Origin: Monoplex corrugatus
Lineage: Eukaryota; Mollusca; Gastropoda; Littorinimorpha; Ranellidae
Assembly: GCA_030674185.1 (NCBI GenBank)
Contig: CM060307.1
Span: 64,360,653 to 64,424,652, forward strand
Direction: 5' to 3'
DNA length: 64,000 bases
Translations under genes and position numbers: made by a program
Notes under the pieces: model-generated
Databases searched by the model: none
Told to the model about the DNA's origin: nothing
What the model saw: only the letters and a program-made list of their open reading frames with translations
Shown: in pieces, positions 12,640-23,712 of the stretch
Layout of the letters: each line of letters starts with the position of its first letter
Position numbering within the stretch: position 1 is the first letter of the stretch

Positions 12640-13922
12640 GCCTTCGCTGTCACAAGCTAGACCCGTCTGCTGAACGAAAGCTGTTGGTCGAGGGTGGCCC
12701 CTAGAAGTCTGGCGTGGAGCTTGTACTTTATAGGTGTGTTGTTGATTGTTATGTTTGGCACCCATCCAGCGTCGAGTGACGATTTCGAGAAGAATGTCGC
12801 CTCGCTTTTCGAGCCATTCAGGTTGAGTTTCCAATGCTGGCTCCACTCCACGACTACATCCACCGCATTCTGGGCGAGTCGTTCTGAGTCTTCAAGCTTT
12901 GGTGCACATGCGAGGATTGAGACGTCATCGGCTTACATAGAGATTGTTATATTATCTGGTAGAAGCTTTGCCAACTCATCTATGTAAAAGAGGAAGAGTA
13001 CCAGGGCCAGCACGGATCCTTGGGGTACGCCTTGACTCATCTTCCTGCTTTTGCCGAGGACACCATTGAAGTGGACCTTGGCTTGACGGGCACGCCTTTG
13101 TCGAGGAGGGTATGAAGAAGGCGCTCCCGCCACACTATGTCGTACGTCTTTAAGAAGTCAAGTAGGACGAGCACGGATTTATGCACGGGCTTCTTTTGGA
13201 AGCTATCATCGATCTTCCGCGTGATTCTCAGTATTTGGTCTTCTACTCCCCTGTCCTTCCGAAACCCGGCCTGTAGCTTCGAAAACCAGCCTTCCCGCCC
13301 GACCATGTCGTACAGGCGTTCAGACGTCATCCTCTCCATTACCTTGATGACGCAGGAGGTGAGGCTTATTGGTCGGAACGATGCGAGGTCTGATGCTGGT
13401 TTCCTGGATTTAAGAAGGGGGACGATGATGGCGTCCTTCCACATTTGTGGCACGTCTGCAGAGCGGAAGGACATGTTTAAGATGAAGAGTAGTTTCTCTA
13501 GTGGGACCCAGGTTCTTCAGGAAAGATGCAGGAATGTTGTCAAGGCCAGGTGACCCACGAGGCTTTATTTTTGAAATGGCGCTTTTAAGCTCGGCGATTG
13601 TGAAATCAGCCTGAGCCTCTCCCGGGATTTCCTTAGATTTCTCAGCCTCTTTTTTTAGGGATCTATTTGCTGTTCTAACTTCCTGTGACATATCCACGCT
13701 GCTCACCGCTGAGTAGTGAGTGACGAATATGTCAGCCTTGCACTTGTTTGAGGTGATGAGGCGTCCGTTATGGTTCATCGCTTCATTTGGTGAGTTCGTC
13801 TCAGGTGTTCCGTTGAATTTTCTGATCAGGCGCCCCACTTTAACCTCATCTGGGGATGTGGTGGTGTCTTCCAGAAGACTGCTCCAGGCGTCTGTTTTGG
13901 CCGCACTGATTGCCTCCTGCAC
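12640..13922 (-). pseudogene. LINE reverse transcriptase remnant with broken YADD
   Basis: The RT motifs in order are a SPGLDNIPASFLK-like entry (about 13560), SFRPISLTSCVIKVMERM (about 13380), LQAGFRKDRGVEDQILRI, VLVLLDFLKTYD, SQGVPQGSVLA (about 13030) and ADDVSILACAPKLEDSERLA (about 12930). The codon before ADD is TAA, so the catalytic Tyr position is a stop. Frameshifts separate the blocks at about 13410-13470, 13040-13130 and 12660. The thumb region with WKLNLNGSKSEATFFSK follows. Confidence 0.85.
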
Positions 13923-14151
13923 ATCCCGGCAAGCTTCCAGCCATTCTCTGCGCGAGTCCTTACCGGGTGACGGAGTCTATTACGTTTGCGAATAGCTCCA
14001 CGGACTGTGGGTGTTTCCCAGGACTTGGTTCTTCTGCCTGGTTTAACTATGCCAACGTGGATCTTGGCAGCAGAAATAAGAATATCGTTGAACTCTGTCA
14101 TTATGTTGCTGATGGTGTTGGTCGTGCTCATTTCTTTTCTTATCTCGTCAT

Positions 14152-14325
14152 CATCTGTTGTCTTTTTCTTCTTTTCTTTCTTTATCTTTCGCCTTTTTTC
14201 TTCTTTCGTTTATTTGTTTGTTTGTTATCTCCTTTTTGTTCTTTTTTGTTTTGTTTCATTTTTGTTTTGTTTTTCGTCTCCTTTTTTCTTTCTTCTTCTT
14301 TTTCTTGTTCATCTTTCCTTTTTTT
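14152..14325 (+). repeat. Duplicated segment, copy 1
   Basis: The sequence from tcatctgttgtctttttctt to tttttcttgttcatctttcc also occurs at about 15320-15495 with small changes; the two starts are about 1.16 kb apart. Confidence 0.8.
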
Positions 14326-15161
14326 TTTTTTTGTAGTATTATATTATGTTGTTGTTTAGTGGTTTGTTTTCCGTCCATGCTGATGTTTCGTAGTTCTGGT
14401 TTCCGTTGTCATTGTTGTTTGGTGGTTTCATTTTCCGTTGCTGGTTTTAGTCTTTTTCTCTTTTTCTTTCGTCTTCTTTGTCTTTTTTCTGGGTCTCGTA
14501 TTCTTCATCTTTTTTTTTTTCGTTTTCCTTTCTTCTTCTTCTTTTCCTTTTCGTCTTTTTTACCGTTTATCTTTAATCTTTCTTTTTTCTTTCTTCTTTT
14601 CGTTTTTTCTCCATCGTCTTGTCTGTTTTTTTTTTTTCTTTTTTGTTTTTGTTTGTCCTCTTGTTCTTCTTTTGTCTTCTTCTTTTTTCTTTCCTAATTT
14701 TTTTTCTTATCTTTTGTAGTCTTCCTTTGCTGCTGTTTTTATTTTCTTTTTCTTGTGTTTTGCTTTCTTATATTTTGTTTTGTTATATTTTGTTTTGATT
14801 TTGTTTTCTTGTTTTTCATCCTTTCCTTCTCGTCTCCTTTTCCTTTTCTTTCTTCTTCCTTTTCTTCTTATCTGTCGTCATCCTCGTTTCTTTTTATGCT
14901 TTGGTCTTTTCTTTGCCTGTTGATTTAGTACTGTTCGTTTGTCTTTATTTTTCCTTCTTTTTCTTATGTGTCTTTTGCATTTTCTTTTATCTTTGTTTGT
15001 TTGTTTGTTGTTTGTTTTGGTGTGTTTGTTTTGCTTTTGTCCATCCTTCGTCTTTTTTTTCTCACCCTTTCTTTCTTTCTTCTTCATTTTATTATTTTTA
15101 TTTTCGCCTTCTTTTTCTTGTTTGTATTTCTTCGTCGTCTTTTTTCTTTTGTCTTCTTTTC

Positions 15162-15257
15162 TGTGTCTTTCTTGTTTTGTGTCTTTCTTGTTTTGTGTCT
15201 TTCTTGTTTTGTGTCTTTCTTGTTTTGTGTCTTTCTTGTTTTGTGTCTTTCTTGTTC
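15162..15257 (+). repeat. 16-bp tandem repeat, six units
   Basis: The unit gtgtctttcttgtttt is repeated six times head to tail with almost no divergence, in contrast to the decayed surroundings. Confidence 0.9.
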
Positions 15258-15319
15258 TTTTTTGTTTCGTCTCGTCTTTTTTTCTTGTTTTTGTTTGTCT
15301 TTCTTTTCTTATCTTGTCT

Positions 15320-15495
15320 TCATCTGTTGTCTTTTTTCTTCTTTTCTTTCTTTATCTTTCGCCTTTTTTCTTTCTTTTGTTTATTTGCTTGTTTGCTTAT
15401 TATTTCCCTGTTATTCTTTTTTGTTTTGTTTCGTTTTCGTTTTGTTTTTCGTCTCCTTCTTTTTTCTTTCTTCTTCTTTTTCTTGCTCATCTTTC
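15320..15495 (+). repeat. Duplicated segment, copy 2
   Basis: This is the counterpart of 14152-14325. Shared stretches include ttctttctttatctttcgcc and ttttgtttttcgtctccttc. Confidence 0.8.
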
Positions 15496-16399
15496 CTCTT
15501 CTTCTTCTTCTTCTTTTTTGTTGTTGTTGAGAAATCTCTTGTCTTCTTAGTTTGTTTTTTTGTCTTATTTTTTTCTTTTCCTTATTTATCGCTCGTCTTC
15601 GCTTTCTGTCTATTTTTCCTTGTTCATCTTTTTTTTTTCTTGTTTGTCTTCGGTGCTCTCTTTGTCTTTGTTATTCTTCTTTTTTTGTTGCATCTTCTTT
15701 TTCTTGTTAATCGTTTATCTTTCCTTTCTTAGCTCGTCTTTATCTTTCCTTTCTTATTTCGTCTGTCTCTGTTGTCTTTTGTTCTTTTCTTCTTTTCGTT
15801 CTTCAACTTTCCTCTTTTTTTTTCTTTTGTTGTTGTTGTTTGTTTCTTTGTTGTTGTTGTTGTGATTTTCTTGTCGGTTCCTTCTCCTTCCCCCTTTTTG
15901 GTGTGTGTTTTTGAGTTCCTCTTTTTCTTTTGTCTTTTTTCTTCTTTCTTCTTTTTCTTGCTCATCTTTGTTGTTTTTTTTTCTTTTCGTCTTCCGTCTT
16001 TTTTGTCTTTTGTTTTAATTATCTTTTGTCTTCACTGTTCGTCTTTTGTCTTCTTTTTTCTTTTCCCTCTGTATCTTTCGTCTTTGTTTTTTTTTCCCGT
16101 CTTTTTTGTTGTTGTTTGTCTTCTGTTTTCATCTTTCTTTTTGTCTGTCTTATTTGTTTGTTTGTCTTACGTGCTTTTGTTCTTCTTCTGTATTTTTGTA
16201 TTATCTTTGTCTTCTTTTTCTTTCGTCTTGTTTTTATATTTCTGCTTTTTCCCCGAGTTTGTCTTATTTTCCTTTTTGTTAGAATTTTGTTTCATCTTTT
16301 TCTTCCGTCGTTTTCCTCTTTGTCTTTTGGTCTCTTAGTCCTGTTCACTTTTTTTTCTATTGCCTACTTATTTTTCCTTCAGTATATCTTACACTGTAT

Positions 16400-16995
16400 T
16401 TTGTGTTGTTGATGTTCTTTTCTTTCATTTTCTTTTGTTTTTGTTGTTGTTTCTTCTCCAATGTTGTCCTTTTTCTTATTCGATATTGTGTTTATTCTTT
16501 GTCTTCTTCGATGTTCTGTCGTTCTTCATCTTCTTCAATATTGTTTTCTTTCTTTGTTTTTTTTTCGATTTTACGTTTGTTCTTAGTCTTCATTAATGTT
16601 CTGTTTGGTTTTTGTCTTCTTTGTTGTTGTACCTTTTCTTTGTCCTCTTCGATGTTCGATTTGTTTTTCATCTTCTTCGAAGTTGTATTCATTCTTTGTC
16701 TTTTTCGACATTATATTTGTTCTTTTCCATTTTCGATGTTGTGGTTGGTCTTTGTCTTTTAGGTGTTGTGTTTGTTCCTTTTCTTCTTCAATATTGTGTT
16801 TGTTCTCTTTCTTTTAGGATGTATTTGTGCTTTGTCTTCTTCAATGTAATGTTTGTTCGTTATATTCTTCGACATTGTATTTGTTCCTCGTCTTCTTCGA
16901 TGCGAAATTCTTTGTCTTCTTCGACGTATTATTTGTTCTTTTTCTTTTTCGATGTTGTTTTCTTTCTTTATCTTCATCGATGTGTTTGTTTTGCT
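16400..16995 (+). repeat. Degenerate ~28-bp tandem array
   Basis: Units such as ttgttcctcgtcttcttcga and ttgttctttttctttttcga, each followed by tgttgt-like sequence, recur about every 27-29 bp for roughly 20 copies. The unit is more complex than the surrounding T-rich DNA. Confidence 0.75.
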
Positions 16996-17297
16996 TCTTC
17001 CTCTTTATCCCTTTGTCTTTACGATTTATTGTTGTTGTTGTTGTCCGGGAGGGAGGGAATTGTGTTGTTGTACGGGAGGGAGGGGGTTGGCTAGTTTTTG
17101 TCTTTGGGTTTTAAAAAACGTTTCCTTGTTCTCTTCGTTGTTGGAGATACAAAGTGGTTTTCTTCTTCTAGACTGTTGTTGTTAATCTTGTTTTTCGTCA
17201 TTTTTTCTTTTTGCTGTCGTTGTCGGTGATGATCTGTTTCTTATTCGTTGTTATTCTTTTTCTTTGTTCGTTTTTTTTTTTTCGTTATGTCTGCTTT

Positions 17298-17383
17298 GCT
17301 GATGTTCATTTTGTTTTCTCTGCTGTGCGTCTTGTTTTTTGCTGATGCTCATTTTGTTTTCTCTGCTGTGCGTCTTGTTCTTC
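17298..17383 (+). repeat. 43-bp tandem duplication
   Basis: Two nearly identical units begin gctgatgttcattttgtttt and gctgatgctcattttgtttt, each followed by ctctgctgtgcgtcttgtt. Confidence 0.85.
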
Positions 17384-18066
17384 TCTGCCCTGCCCGTTCC
17401 TTTTTTTCTATTATCTTGTTCTCCGTTGATTTTCTATTGTATTCTTATTAGTTTTTGTTTGTATGTTTTTTCTTTTGTTTGTATGTTTTTCCTTCATTCT
17501 CTTTTTAACGTATTTTTTCCTGTCGTTTATTTCTGGGGGGTTTTCTTTTTCTGTCGCCGCCTTTGTCTTCTTTTTTGTCTCTTTTTTCTTTTAATTTTTT
17601 TCTTGTTTTGTTTCGTCTTCATCGTTTGTTTGTTTCTTGAGTTTGATTTTATTTTTGTATTTGTTCCTTTTTTTTTGTGTTTGTTTGTTTGCTTGTTTTA
17701 ATTTTTCGTTTGTTTGTTTCTATTCATTTTCTTTTCATTTGTCGTAATCTTCCATTTTTTTCGTTTTCTTTGCTTGTTTTTATTTTTGGTTCTTTTCTTT
17801 TTTCTTTTCTTTATTTTTCGTGTTTTTCTGTTTGTGTTTTATTCCTTGTCGTTTCGTTCTGTCTTCGGTGGTTTTTGTTGTTGTTGTTGTTGTTGTTTTT
17901 TGCTGGAGGGGGAGGGGGGGGTCTTCCATCATTTCGTTTTGGTTTTTTATTTCTCTCTTCCTATCGTATGTCTGTCATTGTCCACTTCTTTTTCTTTTTG
18001 TTTTCTTTTGTCTTCCTTTCTTTTGTTTTTCCTATTTGCTGTTATCCTTTATTTCTAGTGTTTCTC

Positions 18067-18091
18067 TCCCCCCCCCCCCCCCCCCCCCCCA
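18067..18091 (+). repeat. Homopolymer C run
   Basis: About 24 Cs. Similar runs are at 1939-1954 (G), 21027-21041 (C), 32748-32762 (C) and 62102-62124 (C). Confidence 0.9.
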
Positions 18092-21000
18092 TTCTTCTGC
18101 TTCATCTTTTCCTTTTTCTTTTTATCTTTTATCCGTTTTCCTCCCGTTTTTGCTTCTTCATTTTCTTCTTTCTTTCTTTCTGCTTCTTCTTCTTTCTTTC
18201 TGCTTCTTTCTTTCTTTTTCCTTCTTTTTTTCCTTTTCTTTTCTCCTTTTTTTGTGTTTTCTTTTTTGCTTTCTTGTTTTCATTTTTTTTGTTCCTTCTC
18301 CGTTCTTCCCTTTAGCTCCTTTTGTCTTCTTTTCCTTTCTTCTTTATTTTTTGTTTCTTTTTCGTTGATGTTGTTCTTCTCCCTTTTTTTTTAATTGTTG
18401 TAGATGATGTAATATTTATCTGTGATTGTGCCCTAGCTGTATATTTTCCGTTGTTGTTCTTTTCATTCTTCGTTGCTGTCGTTGTTCTTTTTCCTTGTCG
18501 ATTTAGCTTTTGCTTTCGTTCAATTTTTTGTTTTGTTTTGTTTTGTTTTGTTTTGTTTCCTATGTTTGTTTTTTTCTTGTTTTTTTTTCTTCTTTGTCGT
18601 TGTTGTTGTCTTCTTGTTGCTATCAACATTTTCTTTTTCTGCATTTGTTTTACTTGTCTTCTTTCCTTCGTTGTTGACGGTGTAAGATGCTTTCTTCTTT
18701 TTACTTTGATGTTTCGTTTTCTTAGTTGTTGTCGTTGATATGCTTTTTCTTATCGGTTGTTGTCATTGTTCATTATTTTTTGTTGTTGGCTTTCTCCTTT
18801 CTCGTTGTTTCTTCTTTGTTGCTGTTCACGTTTTTGTCCTCTGTTTTTCTGTTGTTATTGTTTTTTATTTGATTTTTTTTCTCGTTTGTTTTCGGGTCCG
18901 ATCTTCATACCTTTGTTTGACTTCTTTGTCTTCTTTTCGCTTTTGTGTATTTTGCTTCCTCTGATTTTGACAACTGTGTTTATCTTCGTGTTTTTGAATT
19001 TTTGTTTTCGTCTTTTTTATTGTGTTTTCTTGTCGTCTTCTTTTTCCTTTTTTCTTTCTTTTTTGTCTTCCTCTTTTTCTTTCGTCAACTTTTTTCTTCT
19101 GTTTCTTTTGTCTTTTTCTTTTGTATTTTTTATTTTCTTTTTCCTTTCTTGTTTCTTTTCGTCTTCTTTTTCATCGCTGTTGTTTGTCTTCTGTTTCGGC
19201 GTGTGTTTTTTTAATTGTCTTTGTTGCTGCGGAGTCTTTTCCATTGTTGTTGCTTTTTTATCGAAGTTGTTTTCCTTTTTTCGTCTTCAATGTTCTGTTT
19301 TTTTCTGTGTTGTCTTTCGTTTGGTTGTTGTTGTTTCTCTTGTTGTTGTCGTTGTTTTATTCTTTGTTGTTGTTGTAACTCTTGTTCTTCTTCTTCTTTT
19401 TTTTCTTGTTGTTCTTTTTTATTCTCTGCTGCTGTAGATTTTTTGTTGTTGTTGCTTTTTTCTTTTTGTTGATGTTCTTGGTGCTGGTGATGGTGATGGC
19501 AGTGTTCTTGTTTTCTTCCTTGGTGTCGTTATTCTTGTTTGTATTCCTTTTCTTGTTTGATTTCATGCTAATAGGTTTTGTAGGTCTGCTTCTTTGATTT
19601 CTATTGTGTTGTTATCTTTGCTGTTGTCTTCTTCATTCGTTTTCTTTCTTGATTTCTTCTGATATCATGTTTTATGTTTTTGTCTTTTTTTGTCTTCTTC
19701 GTTGTCCTTTCCTGTATTATTGTTCTTCTCCATCGTTGATATCATTGCTCTTGTTGACGTGTCTTCTTAGTTTTCTCTTTCTTCTTCTTGTTTTAGATGT
19801 ACATTTGGGGGGAAAGGTCGTCCAGCACCTAATTCTTGACCCATTAAATGTTGAATTGATCGATCAATCTTTCTTTCTTTCTTCTTCTTCTTCTTTGTTG
19901 TTGTTGTTGTTGTTGTTTCTTCGGTTTTCCCGCTCTTCTTCTGTTTGCTTGTTCTTCTTTCCCTTCTTGGTGTTGTTGGTGTTCTTATTTTTGATTGCTT
20001 TTCATGTACTTTATTGTCAATCTTCCTCCTTATATTTGATTTCTTTGTGTCTTTTGTCATTGTTTCTTTCTCTGTATATCTCTCTATACTTCTATCATTT
20101 TCTTTTTTGTTCTTCTTTCTTTTTCGTCTTCTTGTTGATCTTTTTATTTTCCTTTTTCTTGTTCTTGTTATTCTTCCTTGTTGCTTAATTTTTTTGTTCT
20201 TATTTTTTACTCTTCGTCTTTGTGTTGTCATTTGATGGTGTGTTGTTGTTGTTGTTGTTGATGATGTTTTTGTTGGCGTTTTCCTTTTTCCTTCGGGTTT
20301 TTTTTTTTTCGTCAATGGCTTGTGAGGTGGGTTTTCTTTAATTTTTTGTCTTGTTCCTGTTTCTTCTCCTTCTTCTTTGGTGTTCTTCTGTTCTTTGTTC
20401 TTTTTCGTCTTCGTTGTTGTTATTCCTCGTTGGCCTTTTTTTTTTTTTTCATTGGTCATTCTTCTATTTTTTTTCTTCTCCGGTGTTACTGTTGTTGTTG
20501 TCGTTCTCCTTCTTCGTTTATTGTTGTTGTTGTAGTTTTCTCGTTCGTCTTCTTGTATGTTGTTGTTAGCTTTCTTTTTTGTTTCTTTTTGTTGTTGCTG
20601 TTGTTGGTTGTTGTTTTTTTTCTGTTATTGATTCTTCGCTATTATTGTTTGTTTGTCCTCTTGGTTGTTAACATTTTTCCTTGTTTTTGTTTGTTTTGTT
20701 TGTTTTTTCGTTTGTTCTTCTTTCTGTTTTTCGTTTGTGTGTGTTTTTTTCCTCATTTTTTCTTTATTGTTACTTTCCTTCTTGACTGGTCTTCTTCGTT
20801 GTTCTTTTTTCTTCTAGTTCTTCTCCATTGTTGTTCTTATTGTTCTTTTCTTTTCCTATTGCTCTTAGCTTTCTTCGTTTTCGTGACTGTTAGCTTTCTT
20901 CTTGGCAATTGTTTTTTTTTTCTCAATTGTTTTCTTGTTCTTGGTTGTTGTTGTTGTTGTTGTACTTGCATACCAGTTTTATCTTCTTGCATTTCCCTTT

Positions 21001-21735
21001 GTTACTGTTCGTTGTCTTTTTATCTCCCCCCCCCCCCCCCACCTCTCTCTTTCTCTCTCTTCCTGTTTTTGTTTTCATTTATTTGGGAGTGAGGAGGAGG
21101 GGTGGGCTGGCGGGTATTTTCCCTTTTTCTTTGTCGTTGCTCTTTCTTCTCTTGTTGCTTTGTTCTTTTTTCCTTTGAACTATAGTTCTTCTTGTTTTCG
21201 TTTTTGGTTTTATTTACATTTGTTACTGTTTTTCCTCTGTTTCTCGTTGCTTGCTGATTCCTTTTTTTTTCTTCGTTGTCGTGGCTTTGTTGTTATGTGT
21301 TATTCGTTGTTTTTTCTGCTTCACAGTTGCTGTTATCATCCGTTGTTTGTGGGTTTTTGTTTGTTTACTGACTTTTTAATTCTCTTCTTCTTGTTCTTTT
21401 TCTTATGTTTTTTTTCTTAAAGTTTGTTTCTCCGTCGTCTTTCTTGTTGTTGTTTGTGTTTTCGTTCTTCCTCTTCTTCGTTGTCGTTTTTGTATTTTCT
21501 ATAGGTGTGAGACTTTTCTCTGGTTGTTTGTGATTTTTCTTGTTATTCTTTTCTTAGTTTGTTCGGTTTTTTTTCTTTTTCTTTCTTTCGTTGTTGTTGT
21601 TGGCCTTCTCAGTCTGTTTTCTTTACTTTTCTGTTCTAGTTGGTGGTTGTGGTGGTGGTGATGTAGCGCGTAAGATATCACTGCACGCTGTGGTGTCTTC
21701 TGGAGCAAGCTGAAACAAAGTAGTACCGAAACAGT

Positions 21736-21867
21736 TATGCAAAAACTCATAAATGGATAAATCGTGACAATATCCATATTTACTCACAAATACATAAATG
21801 TATGCAAAAAAGCTCATTCATGAATAAATCATGACAATATCCTTATTTACTCACAAATACATACATG
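21736..21867 (+). repeat. 66-bp tandem duplication
   Basis: Copies at 21736-21800 and 21801-21867 share atcgtgacaatatcc/atcatgacaatatcc and atttactcacaaatacata. It lies just after the T-rich array. Confidence 0.85.
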
Positions 21868-22242
21868 TTCATCTCTGTCTCATCATTTTCTCATTGCTCA
21901 AGTCCTACAACGGTAGACCGTCACGACAGTACAAGCAGGTTTTACATATTTTTCAGAATTTTCTGAGAAAGTGCTGTTCACACACTTTCCTCTGAAAGCG
22001 CTGACTTTTGGCACCTTTGTTTTTTTTTTGTTTTTTTTTTGCCTTGTGACTTTGACCTTGATGCTTTACTTTACCTCCTAAACATACACTTTTGCGTGTC
22101 CCCAACAGTTCACAGGTCCCTGTGCAGATGCTTGTCTGTTTACCTGTTGCGTGAGTGATTACGTATGTATGTACGTCAGTGTGTTGGTGTATGCATATGC
22201 ATTCAAACAAGATTTCTCTCTGTTGTTTTCTTTTCTTATCCT

Positions 22243-22690
22243 GTGTCATCATCATCATCATCAGGTGCCTTGCCGTATGGCGTTGGCGATTATGGACTTC
22301 CATCTGTCTCTATCTCTTGTTGCCTCAAGCATCTCTTCCACCCTCCCTGTCTTCAGCCACTCTGCAAATCCGTCTAGTATCTTCTCCCTGGGTCTACCCG
22401 GTGCTCTCCTTCCCTCCAGATTTCCCCTTGTGACCAGGTGTTCCAATTCCCCTTTCCTCACAAAGTGGCCTATGAATGTTGCCTGCCTTTTCCTAATCTT
22501 CCTTATCAATGATCTACTTGTGTCTGCCTCCATCAAGACTGTCTCGTTTGTTTTCTTTGCTGTCCATGGAACTCTCAACATCCTTCTCAGAAACCACATC
22601 TCGGCTGCCTCAATCTTGTTCTGGCTTTGCTTGTTGACTGTCCACGCCTCCCAACAGTACAACAGTATTCTGATTTATCGTTGATTTACA
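22243..22690 (-). mobile_element. 3' fragment of a LINE ending in (GAT)n
   Basis: The minus strand encodes MYCWEAWTVNKQSQNKIEAA, EMWFLRRMLRVPWTAKKTNE, IRKRQATFIGHFVRKGELEH, EGRRAPGRPREKILDGFAEW and RDRDRWKSIIANAIRQGT. This is the C-terminal region downstream of the RT in a common endonuclease/RT retroelement family of invertebrates. It stops close to a (GAT)n tail, as in RTE-like elements. Only the last ~440 bp remain, without the RT. Confidence 0.8.
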
Positions 22691-23540
22691 TCTTTATGCA
22701 CATATTTTCTGTAAAATACAAAGCGCTTCGGGGGTTGTTGCTTCCCGGTATGCTTTTCTGTATCTATATCTCATTATTAACAATATGTCAGTGGAATTCA
22801 AATATCGAGATGACTTCTTCTTTTCGTGGTAAAAAAACTTACTGGTGGGTTGTTGTCACCACTGCTGGATGGGCAGGCTACGTGGACTGGGTAAAACGCC
22901 TCTGGCTTGGTGTCTGTAGTTGTTGACACTGGCCTTTTGATGTGCTCACGCATCTCTGAACAGAAAATAATATGTGTTATTCTGGCATCAGCAGTAAAAA
23001 CGTCTTACAACTTGGCGTTTCAGGAAGCCGTCATATTTCACAACGATTTGGATTCGTTGGAGTTTGGACATTCAGCTGCCAGATAATCTTTTCTTCTCGT
23101 CATTTTTTCTTCTTGGCTTTTGTGTTGGAATCAATAAACCATTTCCAGTTACACTGCGCTCATAACGAAAGACGTAAACAAATGGAATGGGTAAAACAAT
23201 GTTACAATTGTTAATGGTGTTACGTCGACTGGATGGAGGCTTTGTCAGGAATAAAACATATCGGTAAAGATGTATGAGGTGTTCATACTGAACCTTATCA
23301 ATAATGCTGGCCCGAGGAAAGGTTGAGGTCTCTACCCCTCAATCCCCTGTGATTTCTGAGTTATAGGACAACCTTTATCTTTTTGTTTATAATTTTGATT
23401 ACTGCGACAAATAATGTCATGCATGTAGGCCTTCCAGTAAGTGAACTACTTTCACCAAACTAAATAGCCTACACATACAAAAGGGACGCATAACAGTCTA
23501 GGCCTGGTACTGCTACAACCATTTCTACATTGAGGAGAGC
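22690..23540. other. No gene recognised
   Basis: Short open frames only, between a LINE fragment and a piggyBac-like element. Confidence 0.55.
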
Positions 23541-23544
23541 TAAT

Positions 23545-23640
23545 CATCCTTTGCCTTTCGTCAGATTCACATGTTAATGGCTGTGGGTTCGAATCCTGGG
23601 GTGCGCTACATTATAACTGGCCTTTTCATCGTCCCATCCT
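23545..23640 (+). mobile_element. Possible SINE fragment with tRNA box B
   Basis: The sequence gtgggttcgaatcctgg is a near-consensus RNA polymerase III box B, but no clear box A precedes it. A fragment of a tRNA-derived SINE is the simplest reading. Confidence 0.35.
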
Positions 23641-23712
23641 AACATCATTGTTGTTTTTGTGGTGTCGGTATAGAATTAGATAGATCCCAGTTACCCCACT
23701 TCCCTGAGATGG

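Larger units (their letters stand above)
10936..14131 (-). mobile_element. 5'-truncated LINE with RNase H (I/Jockey-like group), inactive
   Basis: On the minus strand, from 14131 down, this holds a linker region, reverse transcriptase, RNase H, a C-terminal zinc-knuckle region, a 3' UTR (about 11330-11100), a CA/GT microsatellite and a tail reading cagcgcttagatttg and gcgctatataaatattg. The endonuclease and ORF1 are missing. Several frame breaks are present. Both sides are T-rich repeat DNA, so the element was inserted into, or is now enclosed by, that array. Confidence 0.85.
14132..21650 (+). repeat. T-rich pyrimidine/TG array, about 7.5 kb
   Basis: An extreme strand-asymmetric tract (T >> A on +) with (TTG)n, (TTC)n and (TTTTG)n blocks, several internal tandem arrays and a duplicated segment of about 180 bp. 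Apparent proteins on + are Phe/Ser/Leu/Cys-rich and on - Lys/Arg/Asn/Thr-rich in every frame, without domains. Short islands of mixed composition occur near 17040-17150 and 19795-19870. Confidence 0.9.

Noticed and set aside
15729..20459. Minus-strand Lys/Arg/Thr-rich open frames
   Set aside because: They are the complement of the T-rich tract (AAA, AAG, ACA, AAC codons), without domains.
10442..21420. Many long + strand open frames (up to ~250 codons) rich in Phe, Leu, Ser, Cys
   Set aside because: They arise because A-poor DNA contains almost no TAA, TAG or TGA. Several frames are open at the same place, no domain or splice pattern is visible, and the look of membrane proteins is only T-rich codons.
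23575..23605. Possible tRNA gene (ggttcgaatcc box B)
   Set aside because: No cloverleaf or box A could be built; more likely a SINE fragment.
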